A stretch of 53,025 nt of DNA from Rhizobiaceae bacterium (lineage in GTDB: Bacteria; Pseudomonadota; Alphaproteobacteria; Rhizobiales; Rhizobiaceae). Both the position numbers and the translations under genes were made by a program. The notes beneath the pieces were generated by a model, which was not told the origin of the DNA, ran no database searches, and was given only the letters and a program-made list of their open reading frames with translations. This document shows positions 35,707 through 45,584 of this stretch, one piece after another; position 1 is the stretch's first letter, and each line of letters opens with the position of its first letter. The stretch covers positions 1-53,025 of the forward strand of contig JASJDO010000005.1 of assembly GCA_030065115.1 (NCBI GenBank). Direction: 5' to 3'.

Positions 35707-36816
35707 TCAGCCCTTCTTCATGCTGTTAGGACCATGCGGATGGTCGGCATGCGGATAAGGGTGGTGATGATGATCGTGATGATGGTGACCATGTGAGTGC
35801 CCGTCGCTATGATGATGATCATGATCGTGGCTATGATCATGGGTGTGAAGCGGGGTCCATGGAAGATCGTGCTTTTTACAGAACTCCTCGTCTCGGCATG
35901 ACGCATCGCAATCACCATTGCATGGACAGTTTTCAAGCCCCCCGCCAATGCCTTCCACGTGATGATGATGGCTTTCCTGGGCAAGCCCAACCTGATCTTC
36001 AAAACCCAGTACCTGATCGCGATATTTGCACATCTGGCAGTTCATCACCGCTGTGCCCTCAACAATCTCATTCACGCGATCTCTGAAAGTCTGCAAAACC
36101 AGTGGATGGTCGTTCAAATATCCTGCTTTCAGGAATTCGATGTCAGGATACCGTTCCGCGACTGCATCCGTATATGAATAAATTCGCTTGATCAGGACTC
36201 CGGTAAACAGGAAATACGGGAAAACAACAATCCGCTTGTAACCAAGTTTGGCAGCGTGTTCGAGACCGGGCTCGACCAGCGGAAAGGTCACACCGGAATA
36301 ACAGGTTTCTCCCCAGCCAAAACCTTTACCTTCCCAAAGCATCCGCATGACCTTCGAAACATTTGAATTGGCATCTGGATCAGAAGAACCACGACCCACA
36401 ACCATCAACAATGTTTCATGCGGTTCAACGTGGTTATCAGAAGCTTCTATTGCCTCTTCAATTCTCTCTGCGGCGGCCCGGATCATTTTCAAATCCACAC
36501 CAAGTTCCCGGCCATATTCTATTGTCATACCCGGATTTTGCGCCTGATAGGTATTCAGCACTGAAGGAATGTCGTTCTTTGCATGGCCAGCAGCAAACAA
36601 CATACCTGGAATCGCCAGACAACGGGTCACGCCCTGTTCACGAAGTGAGTCCAGTCCGGCAGAAATCACCGGATTGCAAAACTCAAGATAACCGTATTCA
36701 ACAGGCGTATCGGGAAACAGTTCCTTCAACCCGGCAGCAACTTTTGAAAACTCTTTGGCGGCGTTCTGGTTTCGGCTGCCGTGGCCGCAAACCATAATTC
36801 CAATTTTTTCACTCAC
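35707..36816 (-). CDS. cbiX: sirohydrochlorin cobaltochelatase CbiX with Cys and His clusters
   Basis: A 369-residue long-form CbiX that inserts cobalt into sirohydrochlorin, the first step of the cobalt-early route. Two chelatase halves (about 4-125 and 135-255) each carry the family fold, with 'GHGSRNQNA' and His78 of 'AAGHAKNDIP' in the first. After them come M-x-C-x-x-C (C260, C263), as in CbiX proteins that bind an iron-sulphur cluster, and HHHH (283-286). A second cysteine group follows (C297, C299, C303, C307, C313), then a tail with 21 His between 324 and 361. The tail probably stores or delivers cobalt. The start overlaps the preceding small gene as ATGA. Confidence 0.94.
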   Translation of the reverse strand: MSEKIGIMVCGHGSRNQNAAKEFSKVAAGLKELFPDTPVEYGYLEFCNPVISAGLDSLREQGVTRCLAIPGMLFAAGHAKNDIPSVLNTYQAQNPGMTIEYGRELGVDLKMIRAAAERIEEAIEASDNHVEPHETLLMVVGRGSSDPDANSNVSKVMRMLWEGKGFGWGETCYSGVTFPLVEPGLEHAAKLGYKRIVVFPYFLFTGVLIKRIYSYTDAVAERYPDIEFLKAGYLNDHPLVLQTFRDRVNEIVEGTAVMNCQMCKYRDQVLGFEDQVGLAQESHHHHVEGIGGGLENCPCNGDCDASCRDEEFCKKHDLPWTPLHTHDHSHDHDHHHSDGHSHGHHHHDHHHHPYPHADHPHGPNSMKKG

Positions 36817-37046
36817 GCCGCTTCTCCTTCGGAAACCTCTTCGTCAACTGAAAGCTCGTCCTCACCCTTTTCTTTTTTTCCTTTTTGTTTCGCGAGCGCC
36901 GCTGCAAGTGCTGCCGCTGCCACGGCTGCTCCAACAGCCAGCCAATGAGCATGACCTGCGAGCTCTCCAATATGACCTGCATGGGCAAACGCCGGAACAG
37001 ATAGGGATAACAAACAAAGAACTGCGAAAAGTGTTGAACGGATCAT
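36813..37046 (-). CDS. small His-rich membrane protein (DUF6732-like), first gene of cbiX operon
   Basis: A 77-residue protein: signal peptide (1-21, cut after AFA), a His-rich segment that would lie in the periplasm (His22, 25, 32, 34 within 'HAGHIGELAGHAHW'), one membrane helix (about 36-52) and a charged cytoplasmic tail with basic then acidic stretches. The 'HxGHxGELAGHxHW' pattern recalls small proteins annotated DUF6732 that occur with cobalamin genes; this is from memory. It overlaps cbiX as ATGA and heads the operon. The layout suggests capture of a divalent metal such as cobalt, but this is inference. Confidence 0.75.
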   Translation of the reverse strand: MIRSTLFAVLCLLSLSVPAFAHAGHIGELAGHAHWLAVGAAVAAAALAAALAKQKGKKEKGEDELSVDEEVSEGEAA

Positions 37047-37195
37047 TTTCGTCTCTCAATAGTTAGGCATGCCTATCGACGAGAGAAAGAACCAGATGAA
37101 GCGATATCCATCTGTCTTGACAGCTACCGTCCAGGTTCCCTGTTTGGGTCAACCGCACCGGAATTTCTTTCAGCCCGTCAAATGGGCACCATCAG
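37047..37195 (-). promoter_or_regulatory. structured 5' leader of the cbiX operon (possible degenerate cobalamin riboswitch)
   Basis: About 150 bases of leader on the - strand can fold into several hairpins: GCCC/GGGC (37184-37187 with 37173-37176), GGTTgaCCC/GGGAACC (37146-37154 with 37134-37140) and CAGATG/CATCTG (37109-37114 with 37093-37098). On the - strand, GGTGCCC, CTGAAAG and CCGGTGCGG appear in the order seen in the 5' half of B12 riboswitches. However, the highly conserved CCCCGCAACTGT core and the GCCAGGAGACCTGCC box are not found. So a leader is likely, a classical riboswitch is not proven. Confidence 0.3.
37064..37075. promoter_or_regulatory. 12-bp perfect palindrome TAGGCATGCCTA
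   Basis: A perfect inverted repeat centred 23 bases before the start codon of the first gene in the cbiX operon. It could be an operator for a dimeric regulator or, in RNA, the last hairpin of the leader near the ribosome site. Confidence 0.4.
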
Positions 37196-37200
37196 TAAAA

Positions 37201-37229
37201 GGTTTATGGATCAAACGGGTGAACGTCAA
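37201..37229 (-). promoter_or_regulatory. possible promoter of the cbiX-LRR operon
   Basis: On the - strand TTGACG (37229-37224) and TAAACC (37206-37201) are spaced 17 bases. The -35 is good and the -10 poor. A start near 37194 would put the structured leader in the transcript. No other candidate in the 240-bp gap is better. Confidence 0.35.
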
Positions 37230-37288
37230 ACCCTTTCCCGCCATGTTCGGCGTTAAAAACGACAGCAAGCCTAACTTGGCAAAAGGGC

Positions 37289-37720
37289 TCAGGAACTGGC
37301 GCGAAATCTGGCGAGGTCTTCGCCACTGACCCCCAGTATTTCCGCAACTTTGCGGATCATATCAACTTCGCCCTCGTGCACCACATTATCAGCTTTCGCG
37401 ATGGACATCAGGTGCAATAACAGTGACTTTTTGCGCTCTTCATCCAAAGAAGAAAACATTGCAGCTGCATCGCCCGCAGTTGTTTCATACCCGTAGTCCT
37501 GCAAGTATTTGACTACTTCCGGCACATCGTTCTCGGGAATATCGAAAGCAATTTTGCATATCCGCTTAAAATTCTGCAATTCTTCGGGTTTCATTTCCCC
37601 ATCTGCAAAGATCATTCTTACCAAAAGAATCAACTCGCTTGTCAGATGCAAATCTTCCGCTACCCGCTTGACCGAGCTGTCCTTTTCCAGAAGCCCTCTA
37701 ATTCCATCTAAAATCTTCAA
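37289..37720 (-). CDS. TerB-like domain protein
   Basis: A 143-residue helical protein with TerB features: 'LILLVRMIFADGEMKPEELQNFKRI' and 'LLLHLMSIAKADNVVHEGEVDMIRKVAEILGVS', each with an acidic loop (ADGEM; ADNVVHEGE) as in the two metal-binding-like loops of the family. I use a TTG at 37720 because GGGAGG lies 7 bases before it. In-frame ATG at 37753 and GTG at 37765 are possible but would place the start in or near the CtrA-like box. It is divergent from the hybrid kinase. TerB-like proteins have no settled function. Confidence 0.75.
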   Translation of the reverse strand: MKILDGIRGLLEKDSSVKRVAEDLHLTSELILLVRMIFADGEMKPEELQNFKRICKIAFDIPENDVPEVVKYLQDYGYETTAGDAAAMFSSLDEERKKSLLLHLMSIAKADNVVHEGEVDMIRKVAEILGVSGEDLARFRASS

Positions 37721-37757
37721 AACATTGCCTCCCAAACCACTTAGCCGAAACATTATG

Positions 37758-37796
37758 GTTAACACGTTGTTAACGTATTAGGCTGAAATTGTTAAC
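37758..37796. promoter_or_regulatory. CtrA-like binding sites (three GTTAAC half-sites)
   Basis: GTTAAC occurs at 37758-37763 and 37769-37774, giving the exact CtrA form TTAA-N7-TTAA and a near-palindrome, and again at 37791-37796. It lies in the 124-bp gap between the divergent TerB-like gene and the seven-PAS hybrid kinase. CtrA is the cell-cycle regulator of alphaproteobacteria. Control of one or both genes by CtrA is inference. Confidence 0.6.
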
Positions 37797-37844
37797 AAAG
37801 GGCAAACTGATTCTATTCTTCGACATTAGAAATACGGGCAATCC

Positions 37845-40800
37845 ATGACAGAGTTCAATCAGGATCGGGATCTTGAGACTACAATAAATTCCCTAAACAT
37901 GGGTATTGTCATTGTGACCAGTGAATTCGAAGTCGAGTTCATCAACGATGCGTATCGAAAAATATGGAATTGGCAGGATGAAGAATTCGAAATCGGAATC
38001 CATGTTCGCGAGCTAATCAACCACAATCGAGGTCTTGATGACGAAACACAGTCAGATGAGGAGTGGGAACGCTATGTTGAGAACCGGCTTGATGAAATTA
38101 AGAAAGGCAATCTGAAGCACCGCGAGTTCAATAGAACTGATGGCAGCACACTGGTTTTCTCCATAACCAATCTCAACGGCGATAGGCGGTTGCTTTCATA
38201 TTTCGATGTCACAGAAGAGAAGCTTCAAGCAAAAGCAATCTTGGAGGCGGAACAAACAGCAGAAACAACCCGCCAGCAACTTACCGAAGCCATAGAATCA
38301 CTGGAAGACGGTTTTGTTTTCTTTGACGATGAAGACCGCATGGTAATTTGCAACGATGCCTTTCGCGATCAGTTCAAAGATGCACCGGGTATCGAAGGAA
38401 AACTGACACCCGGCACAACTTACTATGAAATGACACTGCAACTCGCAAAATCGGGAATTATTCCCGGGATTGAGGGCAAAGAGGAGCAGTTTGTCAAAGA
38501 CCTCATGAAAAAGCGTAAAAGCGAATTGGGCATTGAGAAAACTTTCAAGACCCATGACGGACGCTGGATCAAGCAACGCGATGTTCGGACCGAAAGCGGC
38601 GGTATCGTCGGCGTCCGCATCGACGTGTCAAAGGTAAAAGAGAGTGAGCAGGAAAGCGCCGAGCTGTCCAGGTTACTCACATCGATCACCAATACTTTGC
38701 CGCAAGGGTTGCTGTTGCTGAAAGACGAAAAAGTCGTCTTTTACAACCCCAAGCTCCATGAATTGTTTGGCTTGACGCATGATTCAGACCTGCTTGAATT
38801 GGGAGCTCATTTTGAGCCCCTGCTGGACCACAACCTGTCAAAACTCGAGATCGAAGAAAAATCCAAAGCAAAAGAGGAAATTCTCGCGAACATTCGTGAG
38901 TTGAAAGCCTATTCAAACGTCCGTGAGTTCAGCAATGGAATGATCGGAAATGTGGATGGCATTCCTCAGGAAGACGGTTCCTATCTTTATCTTTATACTG
39001 ACATTTCCGTTCAACGCGCCGCTCAACAGGAAATCGAAGAAAATCAGTTCCTTTTGCAATCAACAGCCAACTCCCTACCTCAAGGCATTTTGGCGTTGGA
39101 AAACGGAAAGATCAGGCACTTTAACCCAAAAATGCTCGAACTTCACGGACTTACCGAAGAAGACATATCTGTTGGCGAGGATATGCGGGAATTTCTAACC
39201 CGCCATTTTGAAAGCTCATATGATGTCGACATTTCTGGCAGCATCGATGCTGCATTGGATAAAATACTCTTAGGCGAGTCTTATACCGTTGAACGGCAAA
39301 CCAAAGTCGGAAAATTGTTGAAGATTGAGGGAACACCTCATGCCAGCGGCATATATATTTTCACTTATACTGATATTTCAGATGAAAAAGCTATTCAGGC
39401 CGAACTGGCAAAACGCGAAGAGTTACTGAACTCCATTCTCAGCGCGTCTGAAAATGGTGTATTGGTTACCGACGGTTTCGACGAGGTGATCACGCATAAC
39501 GAGCAATCTCTGGCTATGCTGGGTTTCAACGCGGAGGACGTAGAAAGGGAGAAGACGTTCAAAAACCTGCTGCGACTTCAGTATGACAAAAAGTTCTATG
39601 AAGCGCTGGCAATCGAGGGAGATGTCGACTTCGACTCTTACATGGCTGAATGCATGTCGGTTGCGAAAGCGTCTCTCGAAGAAGTGCAAATGATACAGAC
39701 CGCCAGTGGTCAAAGCATCCGGTATACTTCGCGCAAGCTCGACAATGGCTATTTGGTCCATAGCTACGTTGATATGACCGCTGAAAAAGCCCGGGAAGAA
39801 GAACTTGAAAATGCGAAGGCTGCTGCAGAACGTGCCTCGGAAATTCAGGAAGCCTCAACCAATACCATGGTGCAGGGTCTGTTGTTCTTCCAGGACAAAA
39901 CGCTACAGTTTTTCAATCCGAAGTTCGTCGAGCTCACAGGAGTTGCCCCGGAAAGCGTGAAGATTGGCATGCAACTCGACGATATTCTCGAAGTTCTGAG
40001 CGGTGTTGGTGACTTTGAGGATGATACCGCTTCAGATGCTTACAAGAATGAAATGAACGAGAATTTTGACGAGCATCGTTCATACCAGATCATCCGTCAC
40101 ATGAAGAATGGGAAAATCCTTCAGGTCGATGCGGTTGCGCGAGAAAACAATGGTCTGGTGGTGGCATATAGTGACATCACCGAAAGCAAAAAGCGTGAAG
40201 AGGATTTGCAAACCGCGCGCAACGAACTAGCGAAGACTCTGGAACTTCAAACCAATATGTCTCAAGCCATGGCTCAGGGCATCATTGTCTTTGAGAAAGA
40301 AAAGATCGTATATTTTAACAACAATGTTAAAGACATTCTTGGCCTGCCGGATGAAATCCTGTTTATCGGACAGAATGTGGACAATTTTCTCGATCAGCAA
40401 GCCAAGGGCGGATATTTTGGCGACCAGTCCTTTGGCGAAAATTTTGTAGCCGATCACCGTCAAAAGATAAGAAGCGGTGTTCCTTATCAGGTCGACCGCA
40501 CGACAAAACACGGGCTACAGGTCCGCGTGGATGGAGTGCCAAATCCTGAGACTGAAACGCTCATCCTGACCTTTACAGATATCACCAATCTGAAGCAGCG
40601 CGAGGATGAACTAGAGCGCGCAATGAAAGAAGCTGAAGCAGCTGAACGCGCAAAATCCGAATTCCTTGCCAATATGAGCCATGAAATACGCACGCCCATG
40701 AATGGTGTGATGGGAATGGCAGAGCTTTTGGCAACTACCGAACTTGATTCAAAGCAAAAAATGTTCACCGATGTGATCGTAAAATCCGGCTCATCGCTGC

Positions 40801-42293
40801 TGACAATCATCAATGACATTCTGGATTTCTCAAAGATTGACGCCGGACAACTGGAGTTGGATTTGGCGCCCTTCAATCTGCGTGAGGCCATTGAAGATGT
40901 TGCCACGCTCGTATCTGCCAAAGTTGCAGAAAAAGACCTTGAATTGATCGTTCGGGTCGACCCTGCTCTGCCCAATAGCCTGATTGGTGATGTTGGCAGA
41001 ACCCGCCAAATTGTCACCAATCTTCTCGGGAATGCTGTCAAATTCACTGAAGTCGGCCACATTTACCTGAATGTTGATGGGACAATCGACGAGAATGGCC
41101 AAGCCGATATCGTCTGCAGTGTGGAAGATACCGGCATTGGTATCCCGGAAGATAAATGCAACACAATCTTCCAGAAATTCTCACAAGCAGATACCTCAGC
41201 AACCCGCAAGCATGAAGGCACTGGCCTGGGGCTCTCTATTGCATCATCGCTCGCGCATCTTATGGGTGGTGAAATCCGGGTCGAAAGCGAATTGGGAGTG
41301 GGTTCCAAATTCATTTGCGAAATGCGCATGATAGTGGATGAAGAAGCAGCTGAAAAAACCGCTGTAATTCCAGGAGACATGACTGGCTCCAGAATTCTTA
41401 TTGTGGATGACAATGAAGTAAACAGGTCAATTCTGACAGAACAAATGACCGCGTGGAAGTTCGATTCCGCTGCTGCGGAGAATGGTGAAGAAGGCTTGCA
41501 GATCATGCGTGCCGTAAAAGCCAACCGTATGAATCTGGATTTGGTAATCCTTGACTACCAAATGCCCGGAATGACTGGCATTGATGTTTTGAGAGAAATG
41601 CGCAGCGATCCTGAACTCCAGGACATTCCGGCAATCATGCTGACCTCTGTTGATGGCGTGCAAACCAATCCCGAACTACGCAGCCTGCATCTCGAGGCAA
41701 GTCTGACAAAGCCAACACGCTCATCTATTTTGCTAGAGACTGCGATGCAGGTGATCGCAAACAATCGCGCTTCTTCATCAAACACACCAATTCAGAAGGC
41801 TGGACCGTCTGAGGCAACAGTCAGTTCAGCGCCCCAACCTCCGGAACTACCTGAACCAACACAGGTAACCCGGTTTGAGCCTGAAAACCTTGACGTGTTG
41901 GTGGCGGAAGACAATGAAGTAAATCAGATTGTATTCCAGCAAATACTGGAAGAAGCTGGTGTGAGCTACAAGATTGTTGAAAACGGACGGCTTGCTGTTG
42001 CTGCATTCAAGGCTCACAAACCAAAAATGATCATCATGGATGTTTCCATGCCGGAGATGAACGGCAAGGACGCAACCAAAGCGATAAGAAGCTGGGAGCG
42101 TCAGGAGAAACTCAAAAGAGTACCAATTGTCGGCGTTACAGCCCATGCACTCAAGGGTGATATGGAAGCATGCATAGACGCGGGAATGGATGATTATCTT
42201 TCAAAGCCGGTTTCACCACAAAAACTTGCGATCAAGATCGAACAATGGATGACCTATAGAAAAGAGGACCCTGCGGACAAAGCTGAAGGATGA
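37845..42293 (+). CDS. hybrid sensor histidine kinase with seven PAS domains and two receivers
   Basis: A 1482-residue protein with no membrane helices, so probably cytoplasmic. Seven PAS-like units of about 125 residues start near 14, 145, 279, 406, 529, 670 and 805; units 3, 4, 6 and 7 share a 'xQG(L/I)(L/I)' opening, suggesting internal duplication. Next come HisKA with phospho-acceptor His946 ('[11 protein letters not shown]') and the HATPase with DTGIG (Asp1095) and GTGLGLS. Receiver 1 has Asp1188/Asp1189 and phospho-Asp1237. Receiver 2 has Glu1355/Asp1356, phospho-Asp1399 and Lys1454. All catalytic residues are present. No heme or flavin motif is obvious in the PAS units. It is preceded by a CtrA-like site. 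Confidence 0.93.
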   Translation: MTEFNQDRDLETTINSLNMGIVIVTSEFEVEFINDAYRKIWNWQDEEFEIGIHVRELINHNRGLDDETQSDEEWERYVENRLDEIKKGNLKHREFNRTDGSTLVFSITNLNGDRRLLSYFDVTEEKLQAKAILEAEQTAETTRQQLTEAIESLEDGFVFFDDEDRMVICNDAFRDQFKDAPGIEGKLTPGTTYYEMTLQLAKSGIIPGIEGKEEQFVKDLMKKRKSELGIEKTFKTHDGRWIKQRDVRTESGGIVGVRIDVSKVKESEQESAELSRLLTSITNTLPQGLLLLKDEKVVFYNPKLHELFGLTHDSDLLELGAHFEPLLDHNLSKLEIEEKSKAKEEILANIRELKAYSNVREFSNGMIGNVDGIPQEDGSYLYLYTDISVQRAAQQEIEENQFLLQSTANSLPQGILALENGKIRHFNPKMLELHGLTEEDISVGEDMREFLTRHFESSYDVDISGSIDAALDKILLGESYTVERQTKVGKLLKIEGTPHASGIYIFTYTDISDEKAIQAELAKREELLNSILSASENGVLVTDGFDEVITHNEQSLAMLGFNAEDVEREKTFKNLLRLQYDKKFYEALAIEGDVDFDSYMAECMSVAKASLEEVQMIQTASGQSIRYTSRKLDNGYLVHSYVDMTAEKAREEELENAKAAAERASEIQEASTNTMVQGLLFFQDKTLQFFNPKFVELTGVAPESVKIGMQLDDILEVLSGVGDFEDDTASDAYKNEMNENFDEHRSYQIIRHMKNGKILQVDAVARENNGLVVAYSDITESKKREEDLQTARNELAKTLELQTNMSQAMAQGIIVFEKEKIVYFNNNVKDILGLPDEILFIGQNVDNFLDQQAKGGYFGDQSFGENFVADHRQKIRSGVPYQVDRTTKHGLQVRVDGVPNPETETLILTFTDITNLKQREDELERAMKEAEAAERAKSEFLANMSHEIRTPMNGVMGMAELLATTELDSKQKMFTDVIVKSGSSLLTIINDILDFSKIDAGQLELDLAPFNLREAIEDVATLVSAKVAEKDLELIVRVDPALPNSLIGDVGRTRQIVTNLLGNAVKFTEVGHIYLNVDGTIDENGQADIVCSVEDTGIGIPEDKCNTIFQKFSQADTSATRKHEGTGLGLSIASSLAHLMGGEIRVESELGVGSKFICEMRMIVDEEAAEKTAVIPGDMTGSRILIVDDNEVNRSILTEQMTAWKFDSAAAENGEEGLQIMRAVKANRMNLDLVILDYQMPGMTGIDVLREMRSDPELQDIPAIMLTSVDGVQTNPELRSLHLEASLTKPTRSSILLETAMQVIANNRASSSNTPIQKAGPSEATVSSAPQPPELPEPTQVTRFEPENLDVLVAEDNEVNQIVFQQILEEAGVSYKIVENGRLAVAAFKAHKPKMIIMDVSMPEMNGKDATKAIRSWERQEKLKRVPIVGVTAHALKGDMEACIDAGMDDYLSKPVSPQKLAIKIEQWMTYRKEDPADKAEG

Positions 42294-42338
42294 GGTCTTA
42301 AGAATACCTTTTTCAGGAACGCGAGGCTAAAAAGCCAC

Positions 42339-43541
42339 CTATTTTCGGGAAAACAGCCCGCCTACTTTTTTCAACAGACGTTTTTGCTGTTCGGGGGCAT
42401 CGACATCGGTCATTGCTGCATCGTCAGAAAGTACGCCTTCCTGAGACTGATCGACAGCCCCCTTCGCGAGACTGCGTAACGACGCCATATCGATTTTTTT
42501 CTTCACACCACGCCAGCTTTGCTCATCATGCAAAGCATCTTTGAACTCGGATACTTCCATATCTTCTGACGGATTTGTTTCCTGCTCCTGCTTGAGCTTT
42601 ATTCGCTCAAACATTGCCCGTTCAGCGGGATCATCAAGGTCGAATTCTTCCAGAGCGTCCTGCTCTTCCTCTTCCGGCTTGGAAATTCCATGTTCGTCGC
42701 TGAGCTCAAAAACTAACTCCACGAGAGGCACGCCATCTTCCATAATGTGATTGACCCGGATCTCCTCATTTTCTGAGCGGCCAAAGACGTGATTTTCAGG
42801 GACCATCAACCCGGTTGCATGCGTGATACCAATCAGGTGCTCGACACATGCAATCAATTCCTCATTCGGGATAGGCACATAGTCAATTTTGATCTCACTA
42901 CCAATCAGACATTCCGCGCCGAAAGTTTGGAGACGATACTCCTTGTAGCCCGTTTCCGAATTTATGCGGGAAGAAGACATCGGGTGAATTAACAGAGAAG
43001 GATCCTTGAAGTTGATCGCATGCTTGAGAAAATCATTAGATCCTAACAGTTTGTCGCATTGCGCCCAGTAGACACCCATGGGCTCACCGGAACTGATTTG
43101 ACATGTCGCTAACCAGCGTAGCAGATCAACAGCAAAGTCAAATCCTTCTGCAGAATACGGCAGCGGTTGTGGCGGTTCTTCATTGATGAAAGGATCTGGC
43201 GGATCAATTTTTCCGTTGGTCACGACCAGATGTACGTAACCTCTATGACTGGAAACCGCTTTGGCAGCATCGGGAAATGTGGAACGGGTAAATTTGGATG
43301 CCAGTGCCCTTTCAAACGCTGTTTCAACAACAGGCTCTGAGACATAGTCCACTTCCACAGTCATGTCGTCTGAAAGAAAGTGAAAGAACTCAGGCGTTTT
43401 TACATTTTGTGTAACATCAAACGAAACACCGCTTTTTGCGCTGAAATCGTTAATCAGTCGATGCCACACATTTGGACCAAGAACCGCAAACTCTTCATAG
43501 AGCAAAACAGCTTCGATCTTGTTTGAAAGTACGCGTTCCAT
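42339..43541 (-). CDS. DUF4261-like protein with acidic C-terminal region
   Basis: A 400-residue protein. The first 265 residues resemble DUF4261-type proteins by eye: 'VSSHRGYVHLVVTNG' (His then beta strand), 'PMGVYWAQCDKLLGSNDF' and 'EYRLQTFGAECLIGSEIKIDYVPIP' follow the usual order of that family. From about 285 it becomes low-complexity and acidic (EEEEQDALEEFDLDD), then basic at the end (KRLLKKVGGLFSRK). No catalytic motif is evident and the family has no known role. The ATG at 43541 has AGGAATCTGCA before it. It is separated from ilvA by 145 bases and so may have its own promoter. Confidence 0.65.
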   Translation of the reverse strand: MERVLSNKIEAVLLYEEFAVLGPNVWHRLINDFSAKSGVSFDVTQNVKTPEFFHFLSDDMTVEVDYVSEPVVETAFERALASKFTRSTFPDAAKAVSSHRGYVHLVVTNGKIDPPDPFINEEPPQPLPYSAEGFDFAVDLLRWLATCQISSGEPMGVYWAQCDKLLGSNDFLKHAINFKDPSLLIHPMSSSRINSETGYKEYRLQTFGAECLIGSEIKIDYVPIPNEELIACVEHLIGITHATGLMVPENHVFGRSENEEIRVNHIMEDGVPLVELVFELSDEHGISKPEEEEQDALEEFDLDDPAERAMFERIKLKQEQETNPSEDMEVSEFKDALHDEQSWRGVKKKIDMASLRSLAKGAVDQSQEGVLSDDAAMTDVDAPEQQKRLLKKVGGLFSRK

Positions 43542-43686
43542 TGCAGATTCCTGCTTCTTCAGCGGGAGTATTACGCACTAAATCTAAATTCTTTGTTTAA
43601 ATTCAGAGATATTTTACCTTAGGGAACATCCTCCCTCGGCCTACTTTGTTGACAGTCTCGATTTGAAAACGGTTTGCTAGCCTTGC

Positions 43687-44949
43687 TTAAATCAGGAACC
43701 CGGAAAGAATCTGGTTATCTGTAATGTCCTGCCAGCGCATGCCCTGCGCATCCATTTTGCCAGTCAAAATGTCAAAATTCTCGGCCTTGGTGGTTTCAAT
43801 GCCAATCAACACCGTGCCAAAATTTCGCGCTGACTTTTTTAAATATTCAAATCGGGCAATATCATCCTCAGGCCCCAGGATCATAAGGAAGTCACGCAAT
43901 GCCCCGGGACGTTGTGGGAATTGCAGGATGTAGTATTTTTTAAGCCCGGAGAACCGCAAGGAACGTTCCTTGACTTCCGGCAAACGTTCAAAATCAAAAT
44001 TGCCGCCGGATGCGATACAAATAATGGTTTTTCCGGCCACCGCCTCTTTTGGAAGCCGCTTGAGTGCATCAATTGCCAAGGCGCCAGCGGGTTCAAGCAC
44101 GACGCCCTCCACATTCAGCATTTCGATCATGGTACCGCAAACACCATCTGTTGGTGCAAGAAGCACATCCTCAGGCTCGTATTTGCGCAATTGCTCAAAG
44201 TTGTTTTCACCGATTTGAGCAACTGCTGCACCATCAACAAAATTATCCACCTGATCGAGCATGATACGCTCCCCGGCTTTGAGGCTGTCATGCAAACTGG
44301 GTGCAAGATCCGGTTCAACAAATGTGAAATCGCATTCAAATCCTGAGGCCTCAAGATACTGTGTCACACCGGATGAGAGTCCACCCCCGCCTACTGGCAT
44401 AATCATACGATCAACTTCCGCACCTTCCGGCAATTGCTCAGCAATCTCCTTGCCTACCGTTGCCTGCCCCAGCATGATTTGAGGATGGTCAAACGGGGGC
44501 ACCATCAAGCCACCTTCGCTCGCACAAAACTGCAATGCAGACGCATTCGCCGCATCGAAACCATCACCCACCAACCGGATCTCCACGTAAGGCGCACCAA
44601 AGGATGAGGTTTTCATCACCTTCTGCTGGGGGGTCGTTTGCGGCATGAAAATCACGCCTTTGCGCTTGAAATTGCGGCAGGCATGGGCAAAGCCCTGCGC
44701 ATGATTGCCTGCAGACGCACACACAAACAGTTTTTGCTCAGGATTGCGCTCAAGCGCATCCATCAAAAACGTGTAAGCGCCTCGGATTTTGTAACTTCGG
44801 ACGGGGGAAAGATCCTCACGCTTCAGCCAGATATTGGCACCATGAAGGTCAGACAGATATTGATTGTATTGAAGCGGGGTTGGTTCAAGAACGCCAGACA
44901 GGCGTTTGTGAACCTCGCCAACCTGAACAGCAAAGTTCGTGTCGTTCAA
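43687..44949 (-). CDS. ilvA: threonine ammonia-lyase (threonine dehydratase)
   Basis: A 420-residue PLP enzyme that turns threonine into 2-oxobutanoate. PLP Lys54 is in 'RSYKIRGA', 'SAGNHAQGFA' is the typical loop, and 'PVGGGGLSSG' holds the phosphate. A C-terminal ACT-like domain (about 325-405, 'YYILQFPQRPGALRDFL') indicates feedback control, as in the short IlvA form with one regulatory domain. The start overlaps the cobO stop as ATGA, so it is translated as the last gene of the cobW-cobN-cobO run. Threonine is also the source of the cobalamin aminopropanol arm, which gives a possible but unproven reason for the linkage. Confidence 0.92.
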   Translation of the reverse strand: MNDTNFAVQVGEVHKRLSGVLEPTPLQYNQYLSDLHGANIWLKREDLSPVRSYKIRGAYTFLMDALERNPEQKLFVCASAGNHAQGFAHACRNFKRKGVIFMPQTTPQQKVMKTSSFGAPYVEIRLVGDGFDAANASALQFCASEGGLMVPPFDHPQIMLGQATVGKEIAEQLPEGAEVDRMIMPVGGGGLSSGVTQYLEASGFECDFTFVEPDLAPSLHDSLKAGERIMLDQVDNFVDGAAVAQIGENNFEQLRKYEPEDVLLAPTDGVCGTMIEMLNVEGVVLEPAGALAIDALKRLPKEAVAGKTIICIASGGNFDFERLPEVKERSLRFSGLKKYYILQFPQRPGALRDFLMILGPEDDIARFEYLKKSARNFGTVLIGIETTKAENFDILTGKMDAQGMRWQDITDNQILSGFLI

Positions 44950-45584
44950 AACTCAATACCTACCTGCGCTTTGACACCTGAACGGAACGGATGCTTCACC
45001 ATCTCCATTTCGGTTACAAGGTCTGCAAACTCCATCAGGTCGTCCTTCGCGTTCCGACCAGTGATGATGACATGTTTCATTTCAGGTTTATGTTTCAGCG
45101 TCTCGATTACATCATTCACATCCAGATAATCATAACGCAGGACGATGTTAAGTTCGTCGCACAGCACCATGTCGAGGCTTTCGTCCATGATCATGGCCTT
45201 GGCTTTTTCCCAAGCCTGATTGGCGGCCTCAATATCGCGCTTACGGTCTTGGGTTTCCCAGGTAAATCCCTCACCCATCGTTGCCATTTCCACCTGATCA
45301 CCCAGTTTCTCGAGGATCACCCGCTCGCCGGTTCCCCATTTGCCTTTGACAAATTGTACAACACCCACCCGCATGCCATTTCCCAGCGCCCGGAAAACCA
45401 TGCCAAAAGCAGCGGTCGATTTGCCTTTGCCTTTGCCCGTGTGAACAATGGTGAGGCCTTTCTCGATAGTTTTGGTGGCAATAATCTTGTCCCGCGCCGC
45501 CTTCTTCTTTTTCATCTTTTCTGCATGACGGGCATTCAGTTCTTCTTCCGTCATGTTTTTGAGGCGATCAGATTTTTCAGCCAT
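44946..45584 (-). CDS. cobO: cob(I)yrinic acid a,c-diamide adenosyltransferase
   Basis: A 212-residue CobO/BtuR-type adenosyltransferase that attaches the adenosyl group to the reduced cobalt. The inverted P-loop region 'HTGKGKGKSTAAFG' (from residue 48) is diagnostic, followed by 'VQFVKGKWGTGE', 'WETQDRKRD' and 'VLCDELNIVLRYDYL'. The basic N-terminal stretch (KMKKKKAARDK) is common. The ATG at 45584 overlaps the cobN end by eight bases; the longer frame to 45659 is not used. The stop overlaps ilvA. Confidence 0.95.
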   Translation of the reverse strand: MAEKSDRLKNMTEEELNARHAEKMKKKKAARDKIIATKTIEKGLTIVHTGKGKGKSTAAFGMVFRALGNGMRVGVVQFVKGKWGTGERVILEKLGDQVEMATMGEGFTWETQDRKRDIEAANQAWEKAKAMIMDESLDMVLCDELNIVLRYDYLDVNDVIETLKHKPEMKHVIITGRNAKDDLMEFADLVTEMEMVKHPFRSGVKAQVGIEF

